Shown: one piece after another, positions 44,229 to 52,750 of the stretch
How the letters are laid out: each line of letters opens with the position of its first letter
How positions within the stretch are numbered: position 1 is the first letter of the stretch
Assembly: GCF_000196015.1 (NCBI RefSeq)
Contig: NC_007974.2
Coordinates: forward strand, 806,001 to 870,000
From: Cupriavidus metallidurans CH34
GTDB lineage: Bacteria; Pseudomonadota; Gammaproteobacteria; Burkholderiales; Burkholderiaceae
Length of the DNA stretch: 64,000 nt
Reading direction: 5' to 3'
The notes under the pieces: generated by a model
What the model saw: only the letters and a program-made list of their open reading frames with translations
What the model was told of the DNA's origin: nothing
Databases searched by the model: none
Translations under genes and position numbers: made by a program

Positions 44229-45110
44229 TCAGGCGCTGGTGGTCTGCTGGGCAACCGTGCCGAATCGGCCGCCGTTGAGGTCGGTAAACGCCTGGAGGAT
44301 CTCATCCTGGCTGTTCATCACGAAAGGTCCATAGCCGATGATCGGCTCGTCGATCGGTTCGCCGGCCAGCAGGATCAGGACAGCATCGGTGCTGGCTTCC
44401 ATCGACACATCTTCGCCAACACGATCCAGCAGCACCATCTGGGCTTCGCCAGCCACTGTGCTGACATTGACGCGCACCGTACCGCGCAGCACGATCAGTG
44501 CGGCGTTCCATCCGGATGGGATCGGTAGCTCGCTGATGCCACCCTGGTTCAGGCGCATGTCCCATACGTTCATCGGCGTGAAGGTGTGCGCGGGGCCGAC
44601 CTTGCCCTCGTACTGGCCAGCGATGACGCGGACCGTGCCGGCATCATCACGAAGCGGCACGACGGGAATGTCGGCATCGACGATGGCCTGGTAGCCGGGC
44701 GCCGTCATCTTGTGCCTGGCGGGAAGGTTCACCCAGAGCTGAACCATTTCCAGGGGCCCGCCGGTGCGAGTGAAGGCCTCGGAGTGAAACTCTTCATGCA
44801 GAATGCCGCCGCCGGCCGTCATCCATTGCACATCGCCAGCACCGATCACGCCGCCCTGGCCGGTTGAGTCGCGATGCGCGACTTCACCCTTGTAGACAAT
44901 GGTCACGGTTTCGAAGCCTCGGTGCGGGTGGACACCGACGCCTCGCGGCTGCTGGCCCGGACTGAAATCGGCAGGGCCCGCGTAGTCGAGCAAGAGGAAA
45001 GGGCTGAGCCGTTTGCCATGGCTCTGATAGGAAAACATCGAGCGCACGGGGAAGCCGTCGCCCACCCAGTGAGAACGTGGTGCGCTGTAGACACCGAGGA
45101 CTCTCTTCAT
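44229..45110 (-). CDS. Pirin family protein
   Basis: A 293-residue bicupin. The metal-binding cupin has HPHRGFETVTIVYKGEVAHRD followed later by GGGILHEEF, the usual three His and one Glu; the second cupin is degenerate. Pirins have quercetin dioxygenase or regulatory roles in bacteria. The start at 45110 (MKRVLGVYSAPRSHWVGDGF) has GGAG upstream; the frame remains open to 45143. A LysR gene lies upstream on the same strand and may control it. Confidence 0.92.
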   Translation of the reverse strand: MKRVLGVYSAPRSHWVGDGFPVRSMFSYQSHGKRLSPFLLLDYAGPADFSPGQQPRGVGVHPHRGFETVTIVYKGEVAHRDSTGQGGVIGAGDVQWMTAGGGILHEEFHSEAFTRTGGPLEMVQLWVNLPARHKMTAPGYQAIVDADIPVVPLRDDAGTVRVIAGQYEGKVGPAHTFTPMNVWDMRLNQGGISELPIPSGWNAALIVLRGTVRVNVSTVAGEAQMVLLDRVGEDVSMEASTDAVLILLAGEPIDEPIIGYGPFVMNSQDEILQAFTDLNGGRFGTVAQQTTSA

Positions 45111-45294
45111 TGCAATCTCCAGTTTCGCGGCGGTGCCGCGCAATTGCAGGAGAGTAGGTGTCCCGCACTCAGATCAGTAGATCCCGGATCTGCATCTCAG
45201 CGTCCTATGGCGCGGACGATGAGGGTGCGGCGGCCTGGCGGTGCCATGGCCACAGGCTGGCTCCATGCACCGTGCGGCCGTTTGAATCTCTGGT

Positions 45295-46206
45295 CTAGTC
45301 CTCTTCCATTTTTTCGAATCGTTCGGCGAGGTAGTCAATCAGCAATCTGACGCCGGGCAGCAAGCCGCGCCGCGAGGGAAAAACCGCATGAAGAATTTCG
45401 CGCCGAGGCGCCCAGTCGGGTAGCAAGCGGACGAGGGAACCATCTGTCAACTGGTCACGCACCATCATCACTGGCAACTGACAGACGCCTACCCCCGCCA
45501 CTGCCGCATTGCGCAAGGCAATCATGTCACCAGTTACCAAACGTGGACGGTGATGGATCGTGGCCTGTACGCCGTCGGGCCCGTACAGGTGCCACGTGTG
45601 ATCCTGCTGGGGAGTCCCGATGGCCAGGCTGGGCCAGTCCGAAAGTTCGGCGGGGGCAGGCGGCATGCCATGGGCTTGGGCAAGCGCGGGGCTGGCAACA
45701 AGGCACTGGCTGCGCTCGGCCAGTACGCGGATGACCAAGTCGCTGTCCTGGAGCGGCGGCGGGCGCACGCGGATGGCTAAATCGATGGCCTCTGCAACGG
45801 GATCGACCCGCCGGTTGGTGGCCTCTAAATGAACGGTCAACAGGGGATGCCGTGCCATGAACTCGCTGAGAATCGTTCCGACATGGACCTGGAGGAGTGC
45901 CACCGGGCAAGTCATGCGCAGGGTGCCCCGTGGTTCGGCCTGTATGACCTCGATAGCCTCCTGCGCGGCTTCTGCCTGCATCAGCATGGCCTTGCAGTGC
46001 TCATAGTAGACGCGGCCGATTTCGGTGACGGCGAACTGGCGGGTCGAGCGCTGTATCAGCCGCACGCCCAGGCGTTCCTCCAACATGGCGATACGGCGGC
46101 TCAGCTTGGATTTTGGCATGCCCAATGCCCGTCCTGCCGGGGCGAATCCACCATGCTCCACAGACTGCGCGAAGTAGTAGAGATCGTTCAGGTCTTGCAT
46201 GGGCAT
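45295..46206 (-). CDS. LysR-family transcriptional regulator
   Basis: A 303-residue LysR regulator of the CrgA/DmlR-like group: MQDLNDLYYFAQSVEHGGFA, then GMPKSKLSRRIAMLEERLGV for the helix-turn-helix, and an effector domain ending HAVFPSRRGLLPGVRLLIDY. The start is either 46206 or the ATG two codons on. It is transcribed toward the pirin gene (185 bases away) and divergently from another LysR gene at 46373. Adjacent, divergent LysR genes of this type often respond to quinones or organic acids, but no inducer can be read here. Confidence 0.92.
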   Translation of the reverse strand: MPMQDLNDLYYFAQSVEHGGFAPAGRALGMPKSKLSRRIAMLEERLGVRLIQRSTRQFAVTEIGRVYYEHCKAMLMQAEAAQEAIEVIQAEPRGTLRMTCPVALLQVHVGTILSEFMARHPLLTVHLEATNRRVDPVAEAIDLAIRVRPPPLQDSDLVIRVLAERSQCLVASPALAQAHGMPPAPAELSDWPSLAIGTPQQDHTWHLYGPDGVQATIHHRPRLVTGDMIALRNAAVAGVGVCQLPVMMVRDQLTDGSLVRLLPDWAPRREILHAVFPSRRGLLPGVRLLIDYLAERFEKMEED

Positions 46207-46372
46207 GTCTGGTTGTTCAATTTATGGGACTCTGCCGATCATTTTTTATATCTACAGCCGGCGTCGTCCCAATACTAAGCTGTAGGCATCAATGCAGCAA
46301 ATGGCCATCGCGGATTGCAACCCTTACAAGGCCACTAGCAGGCATGCCTATGGTGTGATCGGGGAGCAACAG

Positions 46373-47344
46373 ATGTCATTACGTACGGAAGAGATCGAGG
46401 CCTATCTGCGGGTCGTCGAGCTAGGGGGAATCAGCGCGGCAGCGCGGCATATGGGGTTATCCAAATCCGTTGTCAGCAAGCGCATCAGCGATCTGGAGCG
46501 GGAACTCGGCGCATCGTTGCTCCAGCGCTCTTCGCGTCGCATGCAGCCCTCCGAGAGCGGCCGGTATTTCTATGAGCAGGCGCGCGCAGCCATGAGTCAG
46601 CTTACCCAAGCCGCGCAGAGTGTCTCGGAGGCGGCGCAGGAAGTCTGTGGCGAACTGCGCATCCTGGCGCCCATGAGCTTTGGTACACGCTGGTTGTCGC
46701 CGCTCATTGCGGAATTCGGCCGCGCCAACCCACGGCTGCGACTGAGTCTCGAACTGGACGACAGGTTGGTCGATCTGGCCTACGGCGGGTACGACGTGGC
46801 CATCCGCATTACGCGGCTGCGCGACAGCGACCTCATCGCGCGCAAGCTTGCGCCCAGTCGCCGCGTGGTGTGTTGCAGCCCGGACTATGCGGCGCGCGCC
46901 GGACTTCCCCGAACCGTCGAGGATATCGGCCACCATGCCTGCCTGTCATACAGCAATTCCTTGCCGGGCCAAATCTGGACCTTCCAGCCGGACGCGCATG
47001 AAGAAGCGCCGAAGACCATCACGCCGCGCGGCATCTACACGGCCAACAACGGCGAGGTGCTGCGTGATGCCGTGCTTGCCGGCCATGGCTTGGCCGTGTT
47101 GCCACGCTTCATCGTCTGGGAAGACCTGCGGGCGGGTCGGCTGATCGAGGTTCAGCCAGGGGCCACGCCGGTGGAGGATGGCATCTTTGCCGTCTATCCC
47201 CGTAACGCATTCGGTTCGGCCAAGCTCAGGGCCCTCGTGCAGTTCCTGCAGGCTTCGCTTTCGCAGCCGCCGTGGGAAGTTCCCGGCTCGTCGATGGAAA
47301 GCGCCGAAGTGGTACCCCTGTATGCGGAGGCGCCCAAACGTTGA
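46373..47344 (+). CDS. LysR-family transcriptional regulator
   Basis: A 323-residue LysR regulator. The ATG at 46373 is chosen because GGGGAG lies 6 bases upstream; an in-frame ATG at 46292 is less likely. DNA-binding part: LRTEEIEAYLRVVELGGISA and MGLSKSVVSKRISDLEREL; effector domain from about residue 90, ending LVQFLQASL plus an unusual 25-residue acidic tail. Its stop is 8 bases from the stop of aceE on the other strand, so the two are convergent and terminate close together. Confidence 0.92.
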   Translation: MSLRTEEIEAYLRVVELGGISAAARHMGLSKSVVSKRISDLERELGASLLQRSSRRMQPSESGRYFYEQARAAMSQLTQAAQSVSEAAQEVCGELRILAPMSFGTRWLSPLIAEFGRANPRLRLSLELDDRLVDLAYGGYDVAIRITRLRDSDLIARKLAPSRRVVCCSPDYAARAGLPRTVEDIGHHACLSYSNSLPGQIWTFQPDAHEEAPKTITPRGIYTANNGEVLRDAVLAGHGLAVLPRFIVWEDLRAGRLIEVQPGATPVEDGIFAVYPRNAFGSAKLRALVQFLQASLSQPPWEVPGSSMESAEVVPLYAEAPKR

Positions 47345-47352
47345 AATTGGGC

Positions 47353-50031
47353 TCAGGCGCGCAAAGGGTAGGGCTTCTCCGGATCGATGCCGTACTTGGC
47401 GATGGCCTGGCTCAGTACGCCGCGCTCCAGCGTGCCTTCATCCACCAGTGCCTTCAGGGCCGCCAGTGTGATCCAGCGGCGGTCCACCTCGAAGAAATCA
47501 CGAAGTTGTTCGCGAGTATCCGAACGGCCATAGCCGTCAGTGCCCAGCACTGTGTACGCACGCGGCACGAACGGACGGATCTGTTCGGCCAACGCCCGCA
47601 CATAGTCGGTGGCGGCGATAACCGGGCCACGCGTGTCGGCCAGGCAGTGTTCCACATGCGATGTGCGCGGCGCCTCGTCAGGGTGCAGCAGGTTCCAGCG
47701 TATGACTTCGTTGCCCTGGCGTGCCAGTTCGGTGAAGCTGGGACAACCCCACAGGTCGGCCTGCACGCCCCAGTGCTGCTCCAGCATGGCTGACGCCGCA
47801 ATGACTTCGCGGAAGATCGTGCCGGCGCCCAGCAACTGCACGCGGGGGGCTTCGCCGTTGCTTGTGCGGCGGAATGCGTACATGCCCTTGAGAATGTCTT
47901 GCTCCGCGCCCTCGGGCATCGCCGGATGCTCGTAGTTCTCGTTCATCACGGTGATGTAGTAGTAGACGTCTTCCTGCATCTGCAGCATGCGGCGCAGGCC
48001 GTCCTGGATGATGACCGCGAGTTCGAAGGCAAACGTGGGGTCGTAGCAGACGCAGTTGGGGATGGTGCCACCCCAGACCAGGCTGTGGCCGTCTTCATGC
48101 TGCAGGCCTTCGCCGTTGAGCGTGGTGCGCCCCGCTGTGCCGCCCAGTAGGAAGCCGCGCGCGCGCTGGTCGCCGGCGGCCCAGGCCAGATCGCCAAAGC
48201 GCTGGAAACCGAAGATCGAATAGAAGATGAAGAAGGGGATCATTGGCTCGCCATGCGTGCTGTACGACGTGGCCGCGGCAATCCAGTCTGCCATGGCGCC
48301 GGCTTCGTTAATCCCTTCCTGGAGGATCTGGCCGTCCTTGGATTCCTTGTAGAAACTCAATTGCGACGCGTCCTGCGGCGTATAGGTCTGGCCCTGCTGC
48401 GACCAGATACCGATCTGGCGGAAGAGGCCCTCCATCCCGAACGTGCGCGACTCGTCCGAGACAATCGGCACGATGCGCTTGCCGAGCGCCTTGTCACGTA
48501 GCAACGTATTGAGGATGCGCACGAAGCTCATGGCGGTGGAGAACTCGCGTCCTTCGCCGCTCGCCTTAAGTTGCCCATCAAATGCGGACAATGGCGGCAC
48601 CGGCAGTTCAGGCCCCGTGCGGCGGCGCGATGGGAGGTAGCCCCCAAGGGCCTGTCTGCGCTGATGCAGATAGGCGTGTTCGGGCGATCCTTCCTCGAAT
48701 TTCAGGTAGCTGAGATCGGCGAGTTGCTCGTCGGTGAGTGGCAGGCCGAAGCGGTCGCGGAACTGCCCCAGTGTTTCCACGCGCATATGCTTTTGCTGGT
48801 GGGTGATGTTCTGGGCCTCGCCCGCCTCGCCCATGCCATAGCCCTTGATAGTCTTGGCCAGGATCACGGTGGGCTGGCCGGTGTGGTGCGCCGCTGCGTG
48901 GTATGCGGCGTAGACCTTGTGTGGATCATGGCCGCCGCGATTGAGTTGCCAGATGTCGTCGTCGGACCAATCCGCCACCAGCGCCTTGAGGGCTGGGGAG
49001 TTGAAGAAATGTTCGCGCACGTAGGCGCCGTCTTTGGACTTGAAGGTCTGGTAGTCACCGTCGACGCAGGCCATCATCCGTTGCGCCAGGATGCCGTCCT
49101 TGTCGCGGGCCAGCAGGGCGTCCCACTTACTGCCCCATACGACTTTGATCACATTCCAGCCGGCGCCGCGGAACTCGGATTCCAGTTCCTGAATGATCTT
49201 GCCATTGCCACGCACGGGGCCGTCCAGGCGTTGGAGGTTGCAGTTGATGACGAACACCAGGTTGTCGAGTTGTTCGCGCCCGGCCATGCCCAGCGCGCCG
49301 CGGGATTCGGGCTCGTCCATTTCGCCGTCGCCGCAGAATACCCAGACCTTGCGTGCGCGATGGTCGCCGAAGCCGCGGTCCTGCAGGTATTTCATGAAGC
49401 GGGCCTGATAGATGCCCATGATCGGGCCCAGGCCCATCGACACGGTCGGGAACTGCCAGAAGTCCGGCATCAGCCAGGGATGCGGATAGGAAGAGATACC
49501 TTGACCGCCGACTTCCTGGCGAAACTTGTCCATCTGGGCCTCGCTGAGCCTTCCCTCCAGGAAGGCGCGGGCATAGAAGCCGGGTGCTGAGTGGCCCTGG
49601 AAAAACACCAGATCGCCGCCGTGCTGTGCGGACGGAGCGTGCCAGAAGTGGTTGAAGCCGACTTCATATAACGTCGCCGCTGAGGCAAAACTGGCGATAT
49701 GTCCACCGACGTTCGTATCGCGTCCCGCGCGCAAAACCATCGCGATGGCATTCCATCGGATAAATGAACGAATACGGTGCTCCAGTCCCTGGTCGCCGGT
49801 ACTGTGCGCCTGATTGTCGAGCGGGATCGTATTCACGTAGGCCGTATTGGCGCTGAACGGCAGGTAGATGCCGGCGTCATGCGCGCGCCGGATCAACTGT
49901 TCAATAAGGAAATGCGCTCGCTCGGGGCCTTCGTGGGCGATGACACCTTCCAGCGCGTCCAGCCATTCACGGGTTTCCTGAGTATCGATGTCGTTGTCGC
50001 TGGCGGACGAGATGGGCATCACTGGCGCCAT
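47353..50031 (-). CDS. aceE: Pyruvate dehydrogenase E1 component, homodimeric type
   Basis: An 892-residue E1 enzyme that decarboxylates pyruvate with thiamine diphosphate and reductively acetylates the lipoyl groups of E2. The cofactor motif is seen as GDGEMDEPESRGALG with the closing NCNLQRLDGPV. GQGISSYPHPWLMPDFWQFP and TAGRTTLNGEGLQHEDGHS are typical AceE segments. The length matches the family. The start at 50031 has AGGAG upstream. No aceF or lpd gene follows; downstream is a convergent LysR gene. It may be a second AceE copy that works with an E2/E3 encoded elsewhere. Confidence 0.95.
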   Translation of the reverse strand: MAPVMPISSASDNDIDTQETREWLDALEGVIAHEGPERAHFLIEQLIRRAHDAGIYLPFSANTAYVNTIPLDNQAHSTGDQGLEHRIRSFIRWNAIAMVLRAGRDTNVGGHIASFASAATLYEVGFNHFWHAPSAQHGGDLVFFQGHSAPGFYARAFLEGRLSEAQMDKFRQEVGGQGISSYPHPWLMPDFWQFPTVSMGLGPIMGIYQARFMKYLQDRGFGDHRARKVWVFCGDGEMDEPESRGALGMAGREQLDNLVFVINCNLQRLDGPVRGNGKIIQELESEFRGAGWNVIKVVWGSKWDALLARDKDGILAQRMMACVDGDYQTFKSKDGAYVREHFFNSPALKALVADWSDDDIWQLNRGGHDPHKVYAAYHAAAHHTGQPTVILAKTIKGYGMGEAGEAQNITHQQKHMRVETLGQFRDRFGLPLTDEQLADLSYLKFEEGSPEHAYLHQRRQALGGYLPSRRRTGPELPVPPLSAFDGQLKASGEGREFSTAMSFVRILNTLLRDKALGKRIVPIVSDESRTFGMEGLFRQIGIWSQQGQTYTPQDASQLSFYKESKDGQILQEGINEAGAMADWIAAATSYSTHGEPMIPFFIFYSIFGFQRFGDLAWAAGDQRARGFLLGGTAGRTTLNGEGLQHEDGHSLVWGGTIPNCVCYDPTFAFELAVIIQDGLRRMLQMQEDVYYYITVMNENYEHPAMPEGAEQDILKGMYAFRRTSNGEAPRVQLLGAGTIFREVIAASAMLEQHWGVQADLWGCPSFTELARQGNEVIRWNLLHPDEAPRTSHVEHCLADTRGPVIAATDYVRALAEQIRPFVPRAYTVLGTDGYGRSDTREQLRDFFEVDRRWITLAALKALVDEGTLERGVLSQAIAKYGIDPEKPYPLRA

Positions 50032-50218
50032 GGTGATCTCCTGTCGGCCCGGTGCGGGCAAGCGGCACGGAACCGGCCGCAGTGAAGGGAATATGCAAGG
50101 GGGAAAAGACTAGCACCGCGAAGCAGTATGGATAAGGTGCACCGCGGCAAACATGCTGTTCGGCTCAGGGAAACACCACCCCATAAGGGGCGGCGCTCTG
50201 GCATTCGATGATGCGCGA

Positions 50219-50464
50219 TCAGGCGCCGTCGGTGAAGACGTCGACAGTTCTGATCGCGCCATCCGTGTATGGGTCTGCCTTGCGAACAGCAAGCGTGCGG
50301 AACTGTTCCTCGACAAGTGGCTGCGAAGTGTTTCGTACGGCGATTTGCGCTTGTGTGGCACTCGCGCGGCCGCCGTCGGTAAAGGGATCCGGCTTGCGAG
50401 GTGCTGCGTGCGCGCTGGACGTCGCGACTAGGAGGGCGGTGGTAGCTAGGACGATGGCTTTCAT
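50219..50464 (-). CDS. Small secreted protein with D-[PV]-[FY]-T-D-G repeats
   Basis: An 81-residue exported protein. The signal peptide is clear (MKAIVLATTALLVATSSAHA, cleaved before APRKPDPF) and GGAG sits 7 bases before the ATG. The mature part is about 60 residues and carries three similar hexapeptides: DPFTDG, DPYTDG and, at the very end, DVFTDG. There are no cysteines and no membrane segment. I do not know the function. It is divergent from the TetR gene, with a predicted TetR operator between them, and sits about 190 bases upstream of aceE on the same strand. Confidence 0.75.
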   Translation of the reverse strand: MKAIVLATTALLVATSSAHAAPRKPDPFTDGGRASATQAQIAVRNTSQPLVEEQFRTLAVRKADPYTDGAIRTVDVFTDGA

Positions 50465-50545
50465 GGTTGGACTCCAATATCGGGTTGAAAGAGGACTTCG
50501 TTGAGCGGGGTCAACTGCACTGTCGACGGATGCAATATATCACAA

Positions 50546-50563
50546 CCGTACCGTATGGTACTG
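50546..50563. promoter_or_regulatory. Predicted TetR operator, site 1
   Basis: Read on the minus strand: CAGTACCATACGGTACGG, an almost perfect palindrome centred on GTACC/GGTAC. It matches site 2 (52645-52662) at 17 of 18 positions. It lies between the small secreted protein gene and the TetR gene, where an autoregulatory operator is expected. Confidence 0.7.
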
Positions 50564-50719
50564 TTTTGTTTGTGGGGTGTGACATGGGTGCCGTTATGTG
50601 TCGCAAACAGCCGCCTTTGGTAGACTGCGCCGTCCTTCATCCATATGGTCCCGACTCTTCCTGTGAAAGCCACTTCGTCGCCAACGCTGAAATCGCCCGC
50701 TTCGGTAGAGAAGCCCGCC

Positions 50720-51331
50720 ATGCGCATTACGCGCCGGGGAGAAGCCAAGCGTGCCGCGATCCTGGAAACCGCGGCAATGCTTTTCCTGGCACGTGGCTAT
50801 GATGGCGTCAGCCTGGACGAGATCGTGAAGGCGTGTGGGGGGTCAAAGACCAACGTCTATAGTTATTTCGGCGGCAAGGACGGTCTGTTTGTTGCCGTGG
50901 TCGAAGCGCTCTGCGATCGCTTCCTGGCGAAGGTGGAGAAGCTTGAGCCGTCGCGCACCAATACAGCCAATGGCTTACGGGACCTTGCAAGTCGTTTTCT
51001 GGAGTCGTTACTGGAGGAAAGCCACCTGGCGTTCCTGCGACTGATCATCGCGGAAGCGCGGCGCTTCCCGGAGATTGGCCAAGTCTGGTACGCACGAGGG
51101 CCGCTCGCCACCTGCCAATACGTGGCCGGGTATCTGGCTCGACAGCAGTCGACCGGCACGAAGCTGAACGCCACGCCCGAGGTGGCCGCGCAACTCTTCC
51201 ACAGCATGGTGATTGCCGGCGTCCTGCACCGTACACTGGCCACTGGCGAGCACCCGGGTGAGGCGCAAATTGACATGTTGGTCAAATCTGCGATTGACCT
51301 GATCGTGGCAAAGTCGTCCGCCGCAGGGTAG
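50720..51331 (+). CDS. TetR-family transcriptional regulator
   Basis: A 203-residue TetR-type repressor. N-terminal DNA-binding domain (about 8-55): RRGEAKRAAILETAAMLFLA, GYDGVSLDEIVKACGGSKTN and VYSYFGGKDGLF. The C-terminal ligand/dimer domain is all helical. The ATG at 50720 gives the normal N-terminus; an in-frame ATG at 50645 would add 25 residues. Two near-identical palindromes, one upstream of this gene and one upstream of the citryl-CoA lyase-type gene, are its likely binding sites. Confidence 0.9.
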   Translation: MRITRRGEAKRAAILETAAMLFLARGYDGVSLDEIVKACGGSKTNVYSYFGGKDGLFVAVVEALCDRFLAKVEKLEPSRTNTANGLRDLASRFLESLLEESHLAFLRLIIAEARRFPEIGQVWYARGPLATCQYVAGYLARQQSTGTKLNATPEVAAQLFHSMVIAGVLHRTLATGEHPGEAQIDMLVKSAIDLIVAKSSAAG

Positions 51332-51336
51332 GGCAA

Positions 51337-51636
51337 CTAATCCAGGCGCTTCATACGGTAGGAAACTTCAATCCGCTCCACAGCGTCGCTGCCTTCTTCC
51401 TGAAAGCGGCGAATATGCTCGGTCTGCGTGTGGTGAACCTCCTGGGCGCCGGGACTATCCCAATGCTCGACAAAGACAAAGCGCCTTGGATCGTCCTGCT
51501 GCACGAACAACTCATACCGCAGGTTGCCAGTGTCTCTGCGCGAGGGCTCCACTACGGCCCTGAGCTTGTCGCGTAGCTCCGATTCTCTGCCCGCTTTCGC
51601 GTACAGGACCACAAGCACAAAGAGATCCTCGTCCAT
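51337..51636 (-). CDS. ABM-domain (putative quinol monooxygenase) protein
   Basis: A 99-residue antibiotic-biosynthesis-monooxygenase-fold protein, a dimeric ferredoxin-like barrel. Motifs: LFVLVVLYAKAGRESELRDK, the central EPSRRDTGNLRYELFVQ, and FVFVEHWDS followed by a His pair (EVHHTQTEHI). Cofactor-free members such as YgiN oxidise quinols. The ATG at 51636 has GGAGGG 6 bases upstream. It converges on the TetR gene (5 bases between stops) and is divergent from the isochorismatase-like gene. It could handle a (hydroxy)quinol related to the dioxygenase at 55222. Confidence 0.88.
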   Translation of the reverse strand: MDEDLFVLVVLYAKAGRESELRDKLRAVVEPSRRDTGNLRYELFVQQDDPRRFVFVEHWDSPGAQEVHHTQTEHIRRFQEEGSDAVERIEVSYRMKRLD

Positions 51637-51869
51637 GCCAGCCCTCCGCCCTTTCATGCGACATCGCTACAGGGCAGGCTAGGCAACGAATGTACTGATC
51701 GCAAGCGCTTCTTCAGGCTGTTCGGCTGCATCGAACGGCGGGTTCTGTGGCTGGCTATCACGCTACAGCCCGGTCTCACATATGCTGCAAGGGCTCGCAG
51801 CAACTCCATATGGACAAGTGGCACCCGTGCCGTATGGCGAGCGTTTACCAATTCTTCTTGGAGGCTATT

Positions 51870-52511
51870 ATGGCCAGCGAACCCATCCGCGATCCACTCA
51901 AAGACCATCTGCTTACACCGCAGAACGCAGCCTTCGTTGTCATTGACTATCAGCCAGTGCAGGTGAACTCGATTGCCTCGATGGACCGGCAACTGCTGAT
52001 CAACAACATCGTTGGTTCGGCGAAGGCAGCGATTGCTTACAAGCTGCCCATCATCCATTCGACTGTGAACGTGAAGACCGGCCTCAACAAGCCGCCCATT
52101 CCACAGCTCGCAAAAGTGCTGAAGGACTATCCCACCTACGATCGCACGACCATCAATTCCTGGGAGGATGTCGAGTTCCGCGCAGCCGTAAAGGCAACCG
52201 GCCGCAAGAAGCTCATCATGACTGCGCTGTGGACTGAAGCCTGCCTGACGTTCCCTGCGCTCGACGCGCTGGCCGAAGGCTTCGAAGTCTATGTGGTGGT
52301 TGATGCAGTTGGCGGTACATCCGGAGCCGCGCATGAGGCAGCGCTGCGCCGCATCGAGCAGGCCGGCGGAAAAATGATCAGCGTGGCCCAGCTGTTTTGC
52401 GAACTGCAGCGCGACTGGTCGCGCGCGGAGACCGTACCCGCCTTCATCAACCTGTTTATCGAGACCGGTGGCACGGCCGGCATCCAGTTCTCATACGACC
52501 GCACCGAGTAA
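51870..52511 (+). CDS. Isochorismatase-family cysteine hydrolase
   Basis: A 213-residue hydrolase. The Asp-Lys-Cys triad is plausible as Asp in FVVIDYQPVQ, Lys in STVNVKTGL and Cys in ALWTEACLTFPALDAL. Family members hydrolyse amides or vinyl ethers (isochorismate, N-carbamoylsarcosine, maleamate); many like this one have no proven substrate. A GGAGG ribosome binding site directly precedes the ATG at 51870. It stands in front of the citryl-CoA lyase operon, with 240 bases and two palindromes between them. The truncated fragment at 43915 belongs to the same superfamily. Confidence 0.9.
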   Translation: MASEPIRDPLKDHLLTPQNAAFVVIDYQPVQVNSIASMDRQLLINNIVGSAKAAIAYKLPIIHSTVNVKTGLNKPPIPQLAKVLKDYPTYDRTTINSWEDVEFRAAVKATGRKKLIMTALWTEACLTFPALDALAEGFEVYVVVDAVGGTSGAAHEAALRRIEQAGGKMISVAQLFCELQRDWSRAETVPAFINLFIETGGTAGIQFSYDRTE

Positions 52512-52644
52512 GTACTAGCAGGAGCCGCGGCTGAAGCGCCGCTCCGTTCCTGCATGTAGCCTCGACCCGTTGGCATGCGTCCGCGTGACTGCCGCGAACA
52601 ATGCCCTTCGCCTGTTTCTTTGACAGGCTTTTTTTTTAACATGG

Positions 52645-52662
52645 CAGTACCGTACGGTACGG
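52645..52662. promoter_or_regulatory. Predicted TetR operator, site 2
   Basis: CAGTACCGTACGGTACGG contains the perfect 14-bp palindrome GTACCGTACGGTAC (52647-52660). It matches site 1 near the TetR gene at 17 of 18 positions. It stands about 90 bases upstream of the citryl-CoA lyase-type gene, just before an AT-rich, promoter-like stretch. Confidence 0.72.
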
Positions 52663-52703
52663 AATATTTTTACTTGCATCGATAGAAAAGCAGTTCTAGT
52701 ATA

Positions 52704-52735
52704 TGCGCTATACGCAAAGCGTTGCGCATAGCGCA
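52704..52735. promoter_or_regulatory. 13-bp inverted repeat just before the ribosome binding site
   Basis: TGCGCTATACGCA, a 6-base spacer, then TGCGCATAGCGCA: arms match at 12 of 13 positions. The right arm ends 6 bases before AAGGAGG of the gene at 52751. It may be the operator of a second regulator or an RNA hairpin that affects translation start. Confidence 0.6.
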
Positions 52736-52750
52736 AAAAAAGGAGGCAGG

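Noticed and set aside
48571..49590. 339-codon plus-strand frame inside aceE
   Set aside because: It is antisense to an unmistakable AceE coding region.
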